A stretch of 64,000 nt of DNA from Planifilum fimeticola (GCF_003001905.1 NZ_PVNE01000013.1:1-64000), one strand, 5' to 3'; shown: positions 42,729 to 51,390, counted from the stretch's first letter. Translations and numbers: made by a program. Notes: generated by a model from the letters alone, not told the origin.

Positions 42729-45416
42729 GTGAAACGGAAACGGCTTGAGGTGCCCGCTCTCTTTCGTTCCGGCAACCTGATGGTCACCAAAGACGGGAGG
42801 GGTCAGGCCTTTTATCGGGTGCCGCAGGTAAACTACGAGTTTCTCTCCTCCTCGGAAAAGCGGGGATTGCGTGATCATCTGGCCAACTTCCTCAATGAAT
42901 TTCCTCACACCCTGACCTGGTGGCAGGTCCCCGTCCCCCATTCCCCCCTGGACGTGTTGGAAGAGGGACGGCCTCAGGTTCCCGCCGACCGGATCAAGGC
43001 GTGGGAGGAAAACATCCGGTCCACGGCGGAGGCGATCCGGGAGATGGTTCCCTACCGGCACCCCCTCTATCTCGCCATCGACTTGGAACCGGTCACCGGG
43101 AACCTGGGAGAGGAAATCGCCCGCAACGTCTATGAGATCATCCGGGATCCCATGGCGCTCATCGATGACATCATCGGCGGCGAACCCTATCGCCTTCCCT
43201 GGAGCGAGTGGAAGCGCTTCGAACAGGCGGAGGAGGAGATCTTCCAGCGCCTCCGGCAGGAATTCCACGCCGGCATCGAGCGCTGCAGCGAAAGCGAAGT
43301 GCTTTGGCTGATCGAGCGCTGCGGCTGCCGCGGCACAAACCCTCCCTACCAGGAGGAACCGATGGAGCTGGTGGTGCAGGATGGCCACATCTACACCTCC
43401 CGGGCCGATCTGGAACGGGGGCTCCACGACGTCGTCCTGGACTTCGGAAAGCAGTTGGGCATGGTCAAGTGGACCAAGGAGTTCCCCGACGGCCAGAAAA
43501 GCGGCTGGTTTTCCCATCTTACCCTTTCCTGGCTGCCCTGGGGGCTCCGCTTTCCCGGCGGGGCGGAAATCTTTCAGCAGGTCCGGGAGCTGGACTTTCC
43601 CGTTGAACTGATGGTGCGGACCGTTCCGATCCCCCACGAGCAAGCCCTGTCCCAGCTGCAGAACGTCTTCCAGTACATCACCGGACAAATCCAACACGTC
43701 AAAGAATCAACCCGGGAAGGGGATTCCGACTCCGAGGACCTGACGGACTTCGAGCGGGACCTGGAGAGAAAGGACACCAACCAGGAGCTCCGGCAAAAGG
43801 TGAAGGAGGAACAGATCCCCCTGTTCCGGGCCCAGATGATTTTCACCGTGTGGGGAGACACCCCGAAGATGGTCCGGGAGCGCCGCCGGAAGCTGATCCA
43901 GGCGATGAAGGAGATCGATCTCCGGCTGGAGGTGCCGATCGTCAAGCAGAAGACCCTATACTGCTACACCCTTCCGGGATCGACGGAGATCGACTCCTTT
44001 TACTTCGTCCGTCCCACCGCCGAATTCATCGCCTCCTTCATGCCCATCGGCTGCAGCGAGGTGGGAGATCCCTCCGGCACCTTCGTCGGAATCACCGTCC
44101 CCTCGGGCAGCCGGCACGGGGAGCGCGCCGTCGGATGTTCTCCCGCCTATCTGGACGAATCCCGGGCGCGAAACCAGCTCTCCCTCACCTCCTCCATGCT
44201 GATCATGGGAACGCTGGGCCGGGGCAAATCGATGCTGGCCAACTGGCTCATCTACAATCGGCTGATGCGGGGGGTGAGACAGTTCGTCTTTGAGCCGAAG
44301 GACGAAAAGTGGGCCTGGGCCTTTGAGCTGCCGGAACTGCGCCCCCTGATGAACCTGGTTTCCTTGAGCACCTCCGTCCGGGACAAGGGGAAGCTGGACC
44401 CGCTGCTCGCCCTCGGCAAGGACCCCCGGCTGAGGGAGGACGTAAACGAACGGCAATACGTGGCCGATTTTGCCCTCACCCTGCTCCTCTACCTGGCGGG
44501 GGAACCGGACACCAGCCTGGCGGGACAGGCGATCGGCTACGCCGTCGACGAAACCCTGAAAAGCGACGACCACCCGACCATGATGCGGGTCATCCATTAC
44601 CTGGAGGCCTTCCTCCGGGGAGAAGTCCGCTTCCCCATCAATCGGGAAGCCGCCCGCAGCGAAGTGGACCGGGTGGCATCCTTTCTGAAGCGGCAAGCCA
44701 CCCGGACCAAGGCGCAACTCCTGTTCGGCAGCGGGGAGGAAGATCCCGTCGACCTTTCCTCTCCCCTGACGATCGTCCAGATGCAGGAGTTGCAGTTCCC
44801 CGACCCCAGCCGCCCCGACTACCGGCAAAACATGGCCGTCTTCACCTGCATCGCCGATCTGGGACGGCGCTTCGTCAACCGTCCGGGAAGCGCCAAATCG
44901 GTTACCTTCGAGGAAGGACACAAACTGCGGGATGAAAAGGTGGGCCAGATGACCTACCGGGAGCTGATCCGCACCTGTCGGAGCAAGGACGCCGACGTGG
45001 TGATGATCGTCCACAACACGCGGGACCTGCGGATCGACCCCTCGGCCAAATTGCGGGAAGGGGAGGACGGCGGGGAAGAAATCCGCTCCAACATGGGAAA
45101 CCGCTGCATCTTCCGGGTGAGCGACGAATCGGAAGCGGCATCGGCCTGTGAGATCCTCGGCATCGAACCGACGGAGCGGAACTTGTCCGAAATCATGAAC
45201 CTGGACGCCGGAGAATGGATCATGCGGGACGTCGAACAGCGGGTGGCCAAGGTGAAGTTTGACCTGCGCCGGGTCAACCCCCGCCTCTTCCGCGCCTTCG
45301 ACACCCGCCCCGAAGCCGTGGCGGAGCGGGAGCGAAAATACGGACACCTGCGCAATCTTCCCCTGGAAGAGGCGTACCGGCTGCTGGATGAAGAGACGAA
45401 GGGAGCGGCGGGATAA
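42729..45416 (+). CDS. VirB4/TraC-like conjugation ATPase
   Basis: 895 aa, the usual size of VirB4-type motors in Gram-positive conjugation (TcpF, ConE). Walker A GTLGRGKS is near residues 494-501. The Walker B region is KSVTFEEGHKL in the last third, with ELIRTCRSKDADVVMIVHN following it. The N-terminal 400 residues form the regulatory domain with the long FPHTLTWWQVPVP segment. GTG start behind AAGGAGG. It should energise assembly or transport at the membrane. A coupling ATPase (FtsK/VirD4 type) is not found nearby. Confidence 0.88.
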   Translation: MKRKRLEVPALFRSGNLMVTKDGRGQAFYRVPQVNYEFLSSSEKRGLRDHLANFLNEFPHTLTWWQVPVPHSPLDVLEEGRPQVPADRIKAWEENIRSTAEAIREMVPYRHPLYLAIDLEPVTGNLGEEIARNVYEIIRDPMALIDDIIGGEPYRLPWSEWKRFEQAEEEIFQRLRQEFHAGIERCSESEVLWLIERCGCRGTNPPYQEEPMELVVQDGHIYTSRADLERGLHDVVLDFGKQLGMVKWTKEFPDGQKSGWFSHLTLSWLPWGLRFPGGAEIFQQVRELDFPVELMVRTVPIPHEQALSQLQNVFQYITGQIQHVKESTREGDSDSEDLTDFERDLERKDTNQELRQKVKEEQIPLFRAQMIFTVWGDTPKMVRERRRKLIQAMKEIDLRLEVPIVKQKTLYCYTLPGSTEIDSFYFVRPTAEFIASFMPIGCSEVGDPSGTFVGITVPSGSRHGERAVGCSPAYLDESRARNQLSLTSSMLIMGTLGRGKSMLANWLIYNRLMRGVRQFVFEPKDEKWAWAFELPELRPLMNLVSLSTSVRDKGKLDPLLALGKDPRLREDVNERQYVADFALTLLLYLAGEPDTSLAGQAIGYAVDETLKSDDHPTMMRVIHYLEAFLRGEVRFPINREAARSEVDRVASFLKRQATRTKAQLLFGSGEEDPVDLSSPLTIVQMQELQFPDPSRPDYRQNMAVFTCIADLGRRFVNRPGSAKSVTFEEGHKLRDEKVGQMTYRELIRTCRSKDADVVMIVHNTRDLRIDPSAKLREGEDGGEEIRSNMGNRCIFRVSDESEAASACEILGIEPTERNLSEIMNLDAGEWIMRDVEQRVAKVKFDLRRVNPRLFRAFDTRPEAVAERERKYGHLRNLPLEEAYRLLDEETKGAAG

Positions 45417-45484
45417 TTCCGCACACCGCGCCGGAAGAAGACCCCACCGGAATTCAGCATCTTGGTGAAGCGAGGTGAATAGCC

Positions 45485-47221
45485 GTGCCGAGGAAAGCCC
45501 GTCCCTTCGTCCTTGCCCTGCTCCTGTTCTCCCTCCTTTGCCCCCCGACGGCCCTTGCGGCCGAGGACAGCGCCGTGGAAAACATGTTTCCAAGCCGCTC
45601 GCCGGTGAACGGAGAGAACGAGCTATACGAGCAGTTCAACCTGGACAGCTATTACTTCGATGACAACTACGGCTTCACCGAAGTGTTCCGGGAGGCCTGG
45701 AACAGCCTGTGGGGAATGGCCTTCGTGGTGGAAATGGCCTTCCTCAAAATGGTGATCTACATCTCGCAGCTGATCATGGTCCTGAAAATCTTCGATCCCC
45801 TCGCCTCCCTGGTCTCCGATCAGGTTCAAAAGCTGGGGGGCTCCTTCTTCGGAACGGTCCTCGACGGATTGCTCATCATCATGAGCACCTGGATCTTCAT
45901 CCAGCTGTTCCGTCGCCGCATCGCCCAAACCGCCAAGGATGTGGCCTGGGCCATCCTGGTCCTGGCGATCGGCACCTCCTTTTTCGCCAACCTGTACACC
46001 TACATGACCAATGTTCACGGGTTCACCCAGGCGGTGTCGGGCCAACTGCTCCTTCAGGCGATGGAAACCGCCAACGGCCGAGCCATCGCCACCGATGAAC
46101 CGGAAAAGGCGGGACAAATCCAGGCCGGCAACAAGATCTGGGAAAACTACGCCATCATCCCTTGGCAACTGGCCACCTTCGGAAAGGCGATGAAACCCGG
46201 CTCGGAGATCTCCCCCGATTCCCCGGATCCGATCGCCCGGGATACCTACCTCCTCCTCTCCGCCACGGAGGAAGAGAGGGAAAAACTGGTCAAATCCTGG
46301 ACCGAGGGGGACAATCCCCGTTACCCGTCCATGACCAGTTGGTCCGGGCTGATCGGGCGAACGGCGGTCACCTTTTTGAACGGGCTGGCCATTCTCATCT
46401 TCGGGTTTTTTTATCTCATCCTATCCCTGTTCGTCTTCGTCACGAAGATGCTCTTTCTGATCACCTCGGCGATGGCCCCCTTCGTCTTCCTCTTCGGGGT
46501 GCTGCCCGGAGCCGGGGTTTTCGCGGTCTTCAACTGGATCAAGGAATGGCTGAAAACCGGACTGTACGGCATCGTGGCGGCCTTCCTCGTCAGCATGTAC
46601 ATGTTGCTCTCCACCAAAATGTGGTCCTTCGTGGATGAATACGGCTGGCTCCTGGGCGGTCTGGTTCCCCAGCTCCTGTTGGTGGGGGTGCTGGCCTGGA
46701 AACCGGTGAGGGAACGGGTGATTCAATTCTTCAAGGCCCCCTTCGGGGCACCCGGCCACGTTATCCGGAACATCCCGGCCCAGCCTTTCCAGGTGGTGCA
46801 GGAAAAGACGGGCGAGTCGGTACAACGGGTGGTGGAACGAACCTTCGAATGGAGGAAACGGCGTCCAAAAGGAGGTTCCGGCGGAAAAAGCTCCGGCGGA
46901 GCACAAAGGGGTTACCTGCAGCGCGTCTTCGGGGGAGCGGCAGCCCAGTCTCCGAAAGGCGCCGCGCGTCCGGGACAAAGCGCCTCCCAGCCCCTCCGCG
47001 CCCGGTTGTCTAAACCGCCGGCGAGGCCGGCCAAGGCGCCTTCCTACGCCTTCTCCGCCTTTGCCTCGCAACCGGCGCCTGCCAGCGGACGGCTGCGGAA
47101 CCGCCAGTTGATCTCTCCGAGAAACAATATCCGGGGACGGGTGAATCCTTCGGCCAGGGATCGGATCCGACCGGCGTATCGAAGCGGAAAAGTGAACATC
47201 AAGGGATTGAAGGGCCGATGA
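45485..47221 (+). CDS. VirB6-like polytopic membrane protein
   Basis: 578 aa. Signal sequence (1-25, ALAA), then about six hydrophobic helices between 75 and 400 (VVEMAFLKMVIYISQLIMVL, IFGFFYLILSLFVFVTKMLF, LLLVGVLAWKPV). A long basic, Gly/Pro/Ser-rich C-terminal tail of about 150 residues follows. This matches the VirB6/TrbL-type channel proteins of Gram-positive systems (ConG, TcpH; CD3337/EF1877 family). The GTG start follows GCGAGGTGA; the gene overlaps the next by four bases. Confidence 0.78.
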   Translation: MPRKARPFVLALLLFSLLCPPTALAAEDSAVENMFPSRSPVNGENELYEQFNLDSYYFDDNYGFTEVFREAWNSLWGMAFVVEMAFLKMVIYISQLIMVLKIFDPLASLVSDQVQKLGGSFFGTVLDGLLIIMSTWIFIQLFRRRIAQTAKDVAWAILVLAIGTSFFANLYTYMTNVHGFTQAVSGQLLLQAMETANGRAIATDEPEKAGQIQAGNKIWENYAIIPWQLATFGKAMKPGSEISPDSPDPIARDTYLLLSATEEEREKLVKSWTEGDNPRYPSMTSWSGLIGRTAVTFLNGLAILIFGFFYLILSLFVFVTKMLFLITSAMAPFVFLFGVLPGAGVFAVFNWIKEWLKTGLYGIVAAFLVSMYMLLSTKMWSFVDEYGWLLGGLVPQLLLVGVLAWKPVRERVIQFFKAPFGAPGHVIRNIPAQPFQVVQEKTGESVQRVVERTFEWRKRRPKGGSGGKSSGGAQRGYLQRVFGGAAAQSPKGAARPGQSASQPLRARLSKPPARPAKAPSYAFSAFASQPAPASGRLRNRQLISPRNNIRGRVNPSARDRIRPAYRSGKVNIKGLKGR

Positions 47222-47814
47222 GGAGTAGACCTTCCCTCCGTCGCCCGCCCCGTTCCTATCGGCGCCTGTTTCTGTTTTCCCTGATCATCTGGCTCATCGT
47301 GGTCTTCTCCATCGTGGGGATCAGCCGCTGGATCAAGGAGCGGACGGCATCCCCCGTCCCGCCCGAAAAGGAACCGGCTTCGTTCGAACGTGCGGCGGCG
47401 AATGCGATTCCCGAGTCCGATGCGGAAGAAGAAGTCGCTCCGGAGGAGGGCGAAGAATCCGCCCGTCCCATCTCGGAGGAAGAGCGGCAGCAGGCGAAGC
47501 GGGTGGCTGAAAAGTTTGTCCGAAGAATCATCACAATGCCCGAAGGCGATTCGCCGGAAGCCGTGGCCGAGGCGGTCAAACCCTATGTCTCCCGGAGTTA
47601 TTACGAAGCGATCCGGCAGTCGATGAAAGTGGGCGAACCGAAGAAGATCCGGGAGTTGACCCTGTGGCCGGTGGAACCCCCCTTGCTGGAAGGCGGGCTC
47701 AGCTTCGAGGCTGTGGTGATGACCTCGGACAACGAGGAGCTTCATCTGTGGTTTTCGATGAAAAAGGAGGAAGACCGCTGGATCGTGTGGCAAAGGGAGG
47801 AGGGTTTCCGGTGA
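47218..47814 (+). CDS. Membrane-anchored VirB8/NTF2-like protein
   Basis: 198 aa. Basic N-terminus, one helix (LFLFSLIIWLIVVFSIVGI), an acidic Pro/Glu-rich linker, then an extracytoplasmic domain. That domain (AKRVAEKFVRRIITMPEG, DNEELHLWFSMKKEEDRWIV) looks like a single NTF2-like fold. It may be a second VirB8-type scaffold besides the TcpC-like gene. ATGA overlap with the VirB6-like gene and GTGA overlap with the next gene show tight coupling. Confidence 0.65.
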   Translation: MRSRPSLRRPPRSYRRLFLFSLIIWLIVVFSIVGISRWIKERTASPVPPEKEPASFERAAANAIPESDAEEEVAPEEGEESARPISEEERQQAKRVAEKFVRRIITMPEGDSPEAVAEAVKPYVSRSYYEAIRQSMKVGEPKKIRELTLWPVEPPLLEGGLSFEAVVMTSDNEELHLWFSMKKEEDRWIVWQREEGFR

Positions 47815-48779
47815 ATGTGGCCGGACGATGGCTTCTGTATTCCCTGCTGTCGTTTCTGCTGATCATCCTGTCCGTCGTCCTCCTGACGGTGCTGATCGTC
47901 ATGGGCATCAACCGGGACCCCATCCACCACGTGGCGGGAAAGCCGAACAAACAGGCACTGAAACAGATCCCCTACGAATTTCTGGACATCTACCGAAAGG
48001 CGGGGGCAAAATACGGGATCCCGTGGAATGTCCTGGCCGCCATCCACAAGCGGGAGACCGATTTCGGCAAGACCACCAAACCGGGGGATCCCGAGCGGAA
48101 AAACATGATCTCGAGCAAAGGTGCGATCGGCCCCTTTCAGTTCCTGCCCTCGACCTGGGAAGCCTACGGCGTCGACGGAAACGGCGACGGCAAAGCCGAT
48201 CCCTGGAACGTGGAGGACGCCGCCCACGCTGCGGCCAGGTACCTGAGGGATCACGGTGGACAGGAGAATCTGGAAAAGGCCCTGTGGCACTACAACCACG
48301 CCTCCTGGTACGTGAAGGATGTCCTCCGGATCGCCGACGGGTATCTGGATGAAGAGGAAAACCCGACCTTTGTCGCCGCCTTCCCCTTTCAATGGCCGGT
48401 GCCGGGAACGGATCCCGAAGGCATTTCCTCCGGCTTCGGTTACCGAACCCACCCGATTTTGAAAACCCGCCGCTTCCATGACGGGATCGATATTCCCGCC
48501 GAGAAGGGCAGGCCGGCGGTCGCCGCAACGGGAGGTATCGTCCGCTTCGCCGGAAAGCTCGGCGGATACGGCAACACGGTGGTCCTGGAAACGGTGGACG
48601 GGATTGAACTCCTGTACGGACACCTTTCCTCCATCGAAGTCCGCCGGGGGGAACACGTCAAGGGAGGACAAATCATCGGCGCCGTGGGAAGCACCGGGCT
48701 CTCCACGGGACCCCACCTCCATTTCACCGTGCGAAAAAACCGATTGCCGGTCGATCCTTTGAAATTCTTTCAACCCTAG
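47811..48779 (+). CDS. CwlT-like cell-wall hydrolase: lysozyme-like plus M23 peptidase
   Basis: 322 aa: N-terminal membrane helix (LLYSLLSFLLIILSVVLLTV). A lytic-transglycosylase-like domain follows (about 55-165; AIHKRETDFG with the catalytic Glu, GPFQFLPSTWEAYG), then a C-terminal M23 endopeptidase (RFHDGIDIP and HLHF zinc motifs). Conjugative elements carry such bifunctional wall openers; in Tn916/ICEBs1 CwlT the second domain is NlpC/P60, so M23 is a variation. It would clear a path through peptidoglycan for the apparatus. The GTG at 47811 overlaps the previous stop. Confidence 0.88.
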   Translation: MNVAGRWLLYSLLSFLLIILSVVLLTVLIVMGINRDPIHHVAGKPNKQALKQIPYEFLDIYRKAGAKYGIPWNVLAAIHKRETDFGKTTKPGDPERKNMISSKGAIGPFQFLPSTWEAYGVDGNGDGKADPWNVEDAAHAAARYLRDHGGQENLEKALWHYNHASWYVKDVLRIADGYLDEEENPTFVAAFPFQWPVPGTDPEGISSGFGYRTHPILKTRRFHDGIDIPAEKGRPAVAATGGIVRFAGKLGGYGNTVVLETVDGIELLYGHLSSIEVRRGEHVKGGQIIGAVGSTGLSTGPHLHFTVRKNRLPVDPLKFFQP

Positions 48780-48787
48780 GGACAAAT

Positions 48788-48821
48788 AAAAAAAGCCCCA
48801 CCCAAATTCCGAAGGTGAGGC
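48788..48821 (-). terminator. Terminator between convergent genes
   Basis: Imperfect 8-base arms (GCCTCACC / GGTGGGGC) are followed by TTTTTTT on the minus strand, ending the 38-aa gene and possibly also the secretion operon. Confidence 0.7.
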
Positions 48822-48836
48822 GAATCCGTGATCGGA

Positions 48837-48953
48837 TCAATCGGATTGGTTTTTTCCCCTTTCGCGAATGTATAAAGCCATCAGAATCAAGGAACCCAAC
48901 AGCGACAACAGGAGCAATATTCCCGAAGCGTTCTCCACAGCCCGGCTCAACAT
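48837..48953 (-). CDS. Small membrane protein (38 aa)
   Basis: ATG at 48953 behind GAGGGGGG. The peptide is a single hydrophobic helix (SGILLLLSLLGSLILMALYI) with a basic C-terminal end (RERGKNQSD). A terminator follows directly, and an AT-rich promoter-like stretch (49020-49050) lies upstream. It is too short for family assignment; a regulatory or toxin-like micropeptide is possible. Confidence 0.6.
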   Translation of the reverse strand: MLSRAVENASGILLLLSLLGSLILMALYIRERGKNQSD

Positions 48954-49164
48954 CGGCACAAACCCCCCTCATGCTGTTCGTCCTTGCACGGGTTGCCTGC
49001 TCTTCGGGATATCCGTAGCACCTATACCACATATACTATATATTTTTCTCTTTGTACAGTGAAATTTGACGCCCGGGCGAGTCAGAGGGCCCGACCGTCC
49101 CCGAAGAACCGCGAAAAACCTCTGCCGCCTTCGCCTCCGAAGCGGAAAAGACGAAGAGGCGCGG

Positions 49165-49194
49165 GACTGCCGCAAAAACGGCAGTCTCTTTTTT
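49165..49194 (+). terminator. Plus-strand terminator hairpin without an obvious gene
   Basis: GACTGCCG and CGGCAGTC arms with a 6-nt loop are followed by TCTCTTTTTT on the plus strand. No plus-strand coding gene lies between 48780 and here. It may end a small RNA running from the AT-rich stretch near 49020, or read-through from the secretion operon. The 48954-49235 spacer holds nothing else that I can support. Confidence 0.6.
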
Positions 49195-49235
49195 CTCGGC
49201 CGAGTCGCATCCCCTGCATAGATCGGCACTCCCGT

Positions 49236-49790
49236 TCAAAGTCGGCTGTAGGAAATGACAAAATGCATGATCGCCAGGGAGGAAGAGGGGTTGGAGTACT
49301 TGTGGGGACGATCCCCCCTGAAACGGATGGAATCGTACTCCTCCAGACGATAGGTTTCGCCGTCCACCTCCACCGTCAAACAACCGGACATCACCGTCAC
49401 AAATTCCGTCACCCCCGTCCGGTGCGCCTCGGAAACATATTCCCCCCGGGGCTTCAGGTATCCTCGGTACAGCTCGACCATGCCGTGGGAGCCGAACAAC
49501 GGCTCGGCGACAAAAACATCGTCGGGACTCATCAGTTTGAGCCCATCCTTCTTCCGGGCGATGGCCACGTCCGATTCGAGGGAAAGCAAAGCGGTGATCG
49601 GAACCTCCAGACCGTTGGAGATTCTCCAGATGACGGACAAGGTGGGGTTGGCCTCCCCCCGTTCGACCTTGATCAAAGTCTGTTTGCTGACCCCGATTTG
49701 TCTGGCCAGCGCCTCCAGGCTGATTCCCCGGCTCGTCCGAATTTGCCGTAAGTTGGCGCCGATCCGCTTTCCCACATCCTGTTCTTTCAT
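49236..49790 (-). CDS. XRE-family regulator with C-terminal cupin
   Basis: 184 aa. Helix-turn-helix at about 8-62 (LRQIRTSRGISLEALARQIG, KVERGEANPTLS) and a cupin ligand domain from about 105 (GVTEFVTVMSGCLTVEVDGE, DSIRFRGDRPHKYSN). The start at 49790 follows AAGGAGG. It is divergent from azlC, and a palindrome overlaps the azlC promoter. It is therefore the likely regulator of azlCD, perhaps sensing an amino acid. Confidence 0.88.
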   Translation of the reverse strand: MKEQDVGKRIGANLRQIRTSRGISLEALARQIGVSKQTLIKVERGEANPTLSVIWRISNGLEVPITALLSLESDVAIARKKDGLKLMSPDDVFVAEPLFGSHGMVELYRGYLKPRGEYVSEAHRTGVTEFVTVMSGCLTVEVDGETYRLEEYDSIRFRGDRPHKYSNPSSSLAIMHFVISYSRL

Positions 49791-49893
49791 CATTTCCTCC
49801 TTCTTTCCGATCCTTGCCGGAACGGGGCGGGAAAATCGGTTTCCGCACCCGCCCGACAAGGCACTCCTTCCCTTTTTGCAAAGACCCGCCGTC

Positions 49894-49934
49894 TTGATTC
49901 CCTGGCTGTGGTATATTATAATTTACCTAAATTA
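49894..49934 (+). promoter_or_regulatory. azlCD promoter with overlapping palindrome
   Basis: TTGATT (49894-49899) and a consensus TATAAT (49917-49922) are 17 bp apart. TAATTT-ACCT-AAATTA (49919-49934) is a 6-bp-arm palindrome that starts inside the -10 box. It is a probable operator for the divergent XRE-cupin protein. Confidence 0.6.
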
Positions 49935-50011
49935 ACTTTTAATACACCATCTTCACCGGATTTTCCCGACTCCGCTCTCCGCGGACTTCCATCCAAAAGG
50001 GGGCTTCAGCT

Positions 50012-50701
50012 GTGGACAAAAAGAGCCGTATCAAAGCGGGTTTGGCGGAAGCTTTGCCCCTTGCCGTCGCCATTGCGGCTTATGGCTTATCCTACGGTGT
50101 GCTCGCGGTTCAAGCAAACCTGAGCGTGGCGGAAGCCGTAGCCATGTCCCTGTTGGTCTTTTCCGGATCCGTCCAAATGGTGTCCGTCGCCATGCTGACT
50201 GCCGGAGCCGGCCTCACGAGCATTTTTTTCTCATCGCTTCTGCTCAATTTGCGCAATTTGTTGTACGGGGCCGCCCTGGCCGAGGGCCTCGCCCCCGCAA
50301 AAAGGGGAAGGTGGCTGCTCGCCTTTGGCGTATCGGATGAACCCTTCGTGTTGGGAAGTGCGAGATTTAAAAGGCACGGACCGGACCCCCTCTACTTCGG
50401 AACGGTGGTCGTCCTCTTCTATGCAGCCTGGGCTTTTTCCTCATTCCTCGGCGCCTTCGCCGGAAACCAACTGGATCCCCAAAAATGGGGATTGGACCTG
50501 GCCTTCCCGGTGACCTTCACCGCCCTGCTCCTTCCGGTGCTGACGGAAAAACCGGTCATCGCAACGGCTGCCGCCGCCGCCATCATCGCCCTTCTGCTCG
50601 AATATCTCAGGCCGGGTAATGAATTGACCATCATCCTTTCTGGAGTATCGGCTCCCTGGGTGGGACTTTATATCCAAAGGAGGAAGCAGTCTCATGCCTG
50701 A
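50012..50701 (+). CDS. azlC: Branched-chain amino acid exporter, large subunit AzlC
   Basis: 229-aa polytopic protein of the LIV-E family: EALPLAVAIAAYGLSYGVLA, FSGSVQMVSVAMLTAGA and LLLNLRNLLYGAALAEGL are characteristic. With AzlD it exports branched-chain amino acids (and their analogues). GTG start behind GGGGC. Overlaps azlD by 8 bp. Confidence 0.92.
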   Translation: MDKKSRIKAGLAEALPLAVAIAAYGLSYGVLAVQANLSVAEAVAMSLLVFSGSVQMVSVAMLTAGAGLTSIFFSSLLLNLRNLLYGAALAEGLAPAKRGRWLLAFGVSDEPFVLGSARFKRHGPDPLYFGTVVVLFYAAWAFSSFLGAFAGNQLDPQKWGLDLAFPVTFTALLLPVLTEKPVIATAAAAAIIALLLEYLRPGNELTIILSGVSAPWVGLYIQRRKQSHA

Positions 50702-51011
50702 TGTCTGGCTCTTCATCGGATTGCTGGCGGTTTCCACCTATTTGTCGCGGATCGTCGGCCTCGAAATCCTGGCAGGACGAAGAATGAGTCCCGCCCTGCG
50801 CCTGTATTTTGAGCACGTCCCCGTCGGAATCATGGCGGCACTCATCATCAAACAGATTTTCACCCCCGCGGACGGACACCTTTCCGTGCCCGTCCTCGTC
50901 GGCTGTCTCGTCGCTGCCGTCGCGATCCTGACCACCAAGCGATTTCTTCCGTCCGTCCTGATCGGCATTTTGGCCGGGTGGTCGGTTCGCCACTTCTATT
51001 TTACCTCTTAG
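50694..51011 (+). CDS. azlD: Branched-chain amino acid exporter, small subunit AzlD
   Basis: 105-aa membrane protein with about four helices, matching AzlD: IGLLAVSTYLSRIVGLEIL, YFEHVPVGIMAALIIKQIF, and the terminal FLPSVLIGILAGW. Starts inside the azlC 3' end, indicating coupled translation. Confidence 0.92.
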   Translation: MPDVWLFIGLLAVSTYLSRIVGLEILAGRRMSPALRLYFEHVPVGIMAALIIKQIFTPADGHLSVPVLVGCLVAAVAILTTKRFLPSVLIGILAGWSVRHFYFTS

Positions 51012-51021
51012 ATTCCTACAC

Positions 51022-51057
51022 GGAAAAACGGGTCCCGCGGCAAGGGCCCGGTTTTCC
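51022..51057 (+). terminator. Possible terminator of azlCD
   Basis: GGAAAA.CGGG.CC and GG.CCCG.TTTTCC arms, with three mismatched positions, enclose a short loop 10 bp after the azlD stop. Confidence 0.45.
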
Positions 51058-51069
51058 ACGAAGACCCTC

Positions 51070-51390
51070 TCATCCCCGCACAAATCCCAGCTCGTTGCCG
51101 TCCGGGTCGCGCAAGTTCACCATCCGCGATCCGGACGGGGTAACAAAACTCCTCCACCTCTTCCACCCGGTCCTTCAGCCGTTCCCACAAGGCGTCCACG
51201 TCCTCCGTGTAATAGTTGAACCGGCCGCGGGAAGGAGACTCGTCGAATTCCTTGATTGCACGCCTCGGGGTGAACATATTTGGTGTTCTTCGGAGGCCAG
51301 GTAACCGCCACCTTGAACATTCCACCGCCCGTTTCAGGTCGGATCCGTAGTCCCGCACGCGCATCAAACGGGTTTTTGTCCTCATCCCCC
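51070..51390 (-). pseudogene. VOC (glyoxalase-like) protein, frameshifted
   Basis: On the minus strand one frame reads KEFDESPSRGRFNYYTEDVD and ALWERLKDRVE. The end of the domain (NLRDPDGNELGFVRG followed by a stop at 51070-51072) is in another frame. The N-terminal strand segment is also disrupted. The pieces are in the order of a vicinal-oxygen-chelate domain, with the C-terminal metal Glu in GNELGF. It appears non-functional; a separate VOC gene lies at 60826. Confidence 0.75.
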
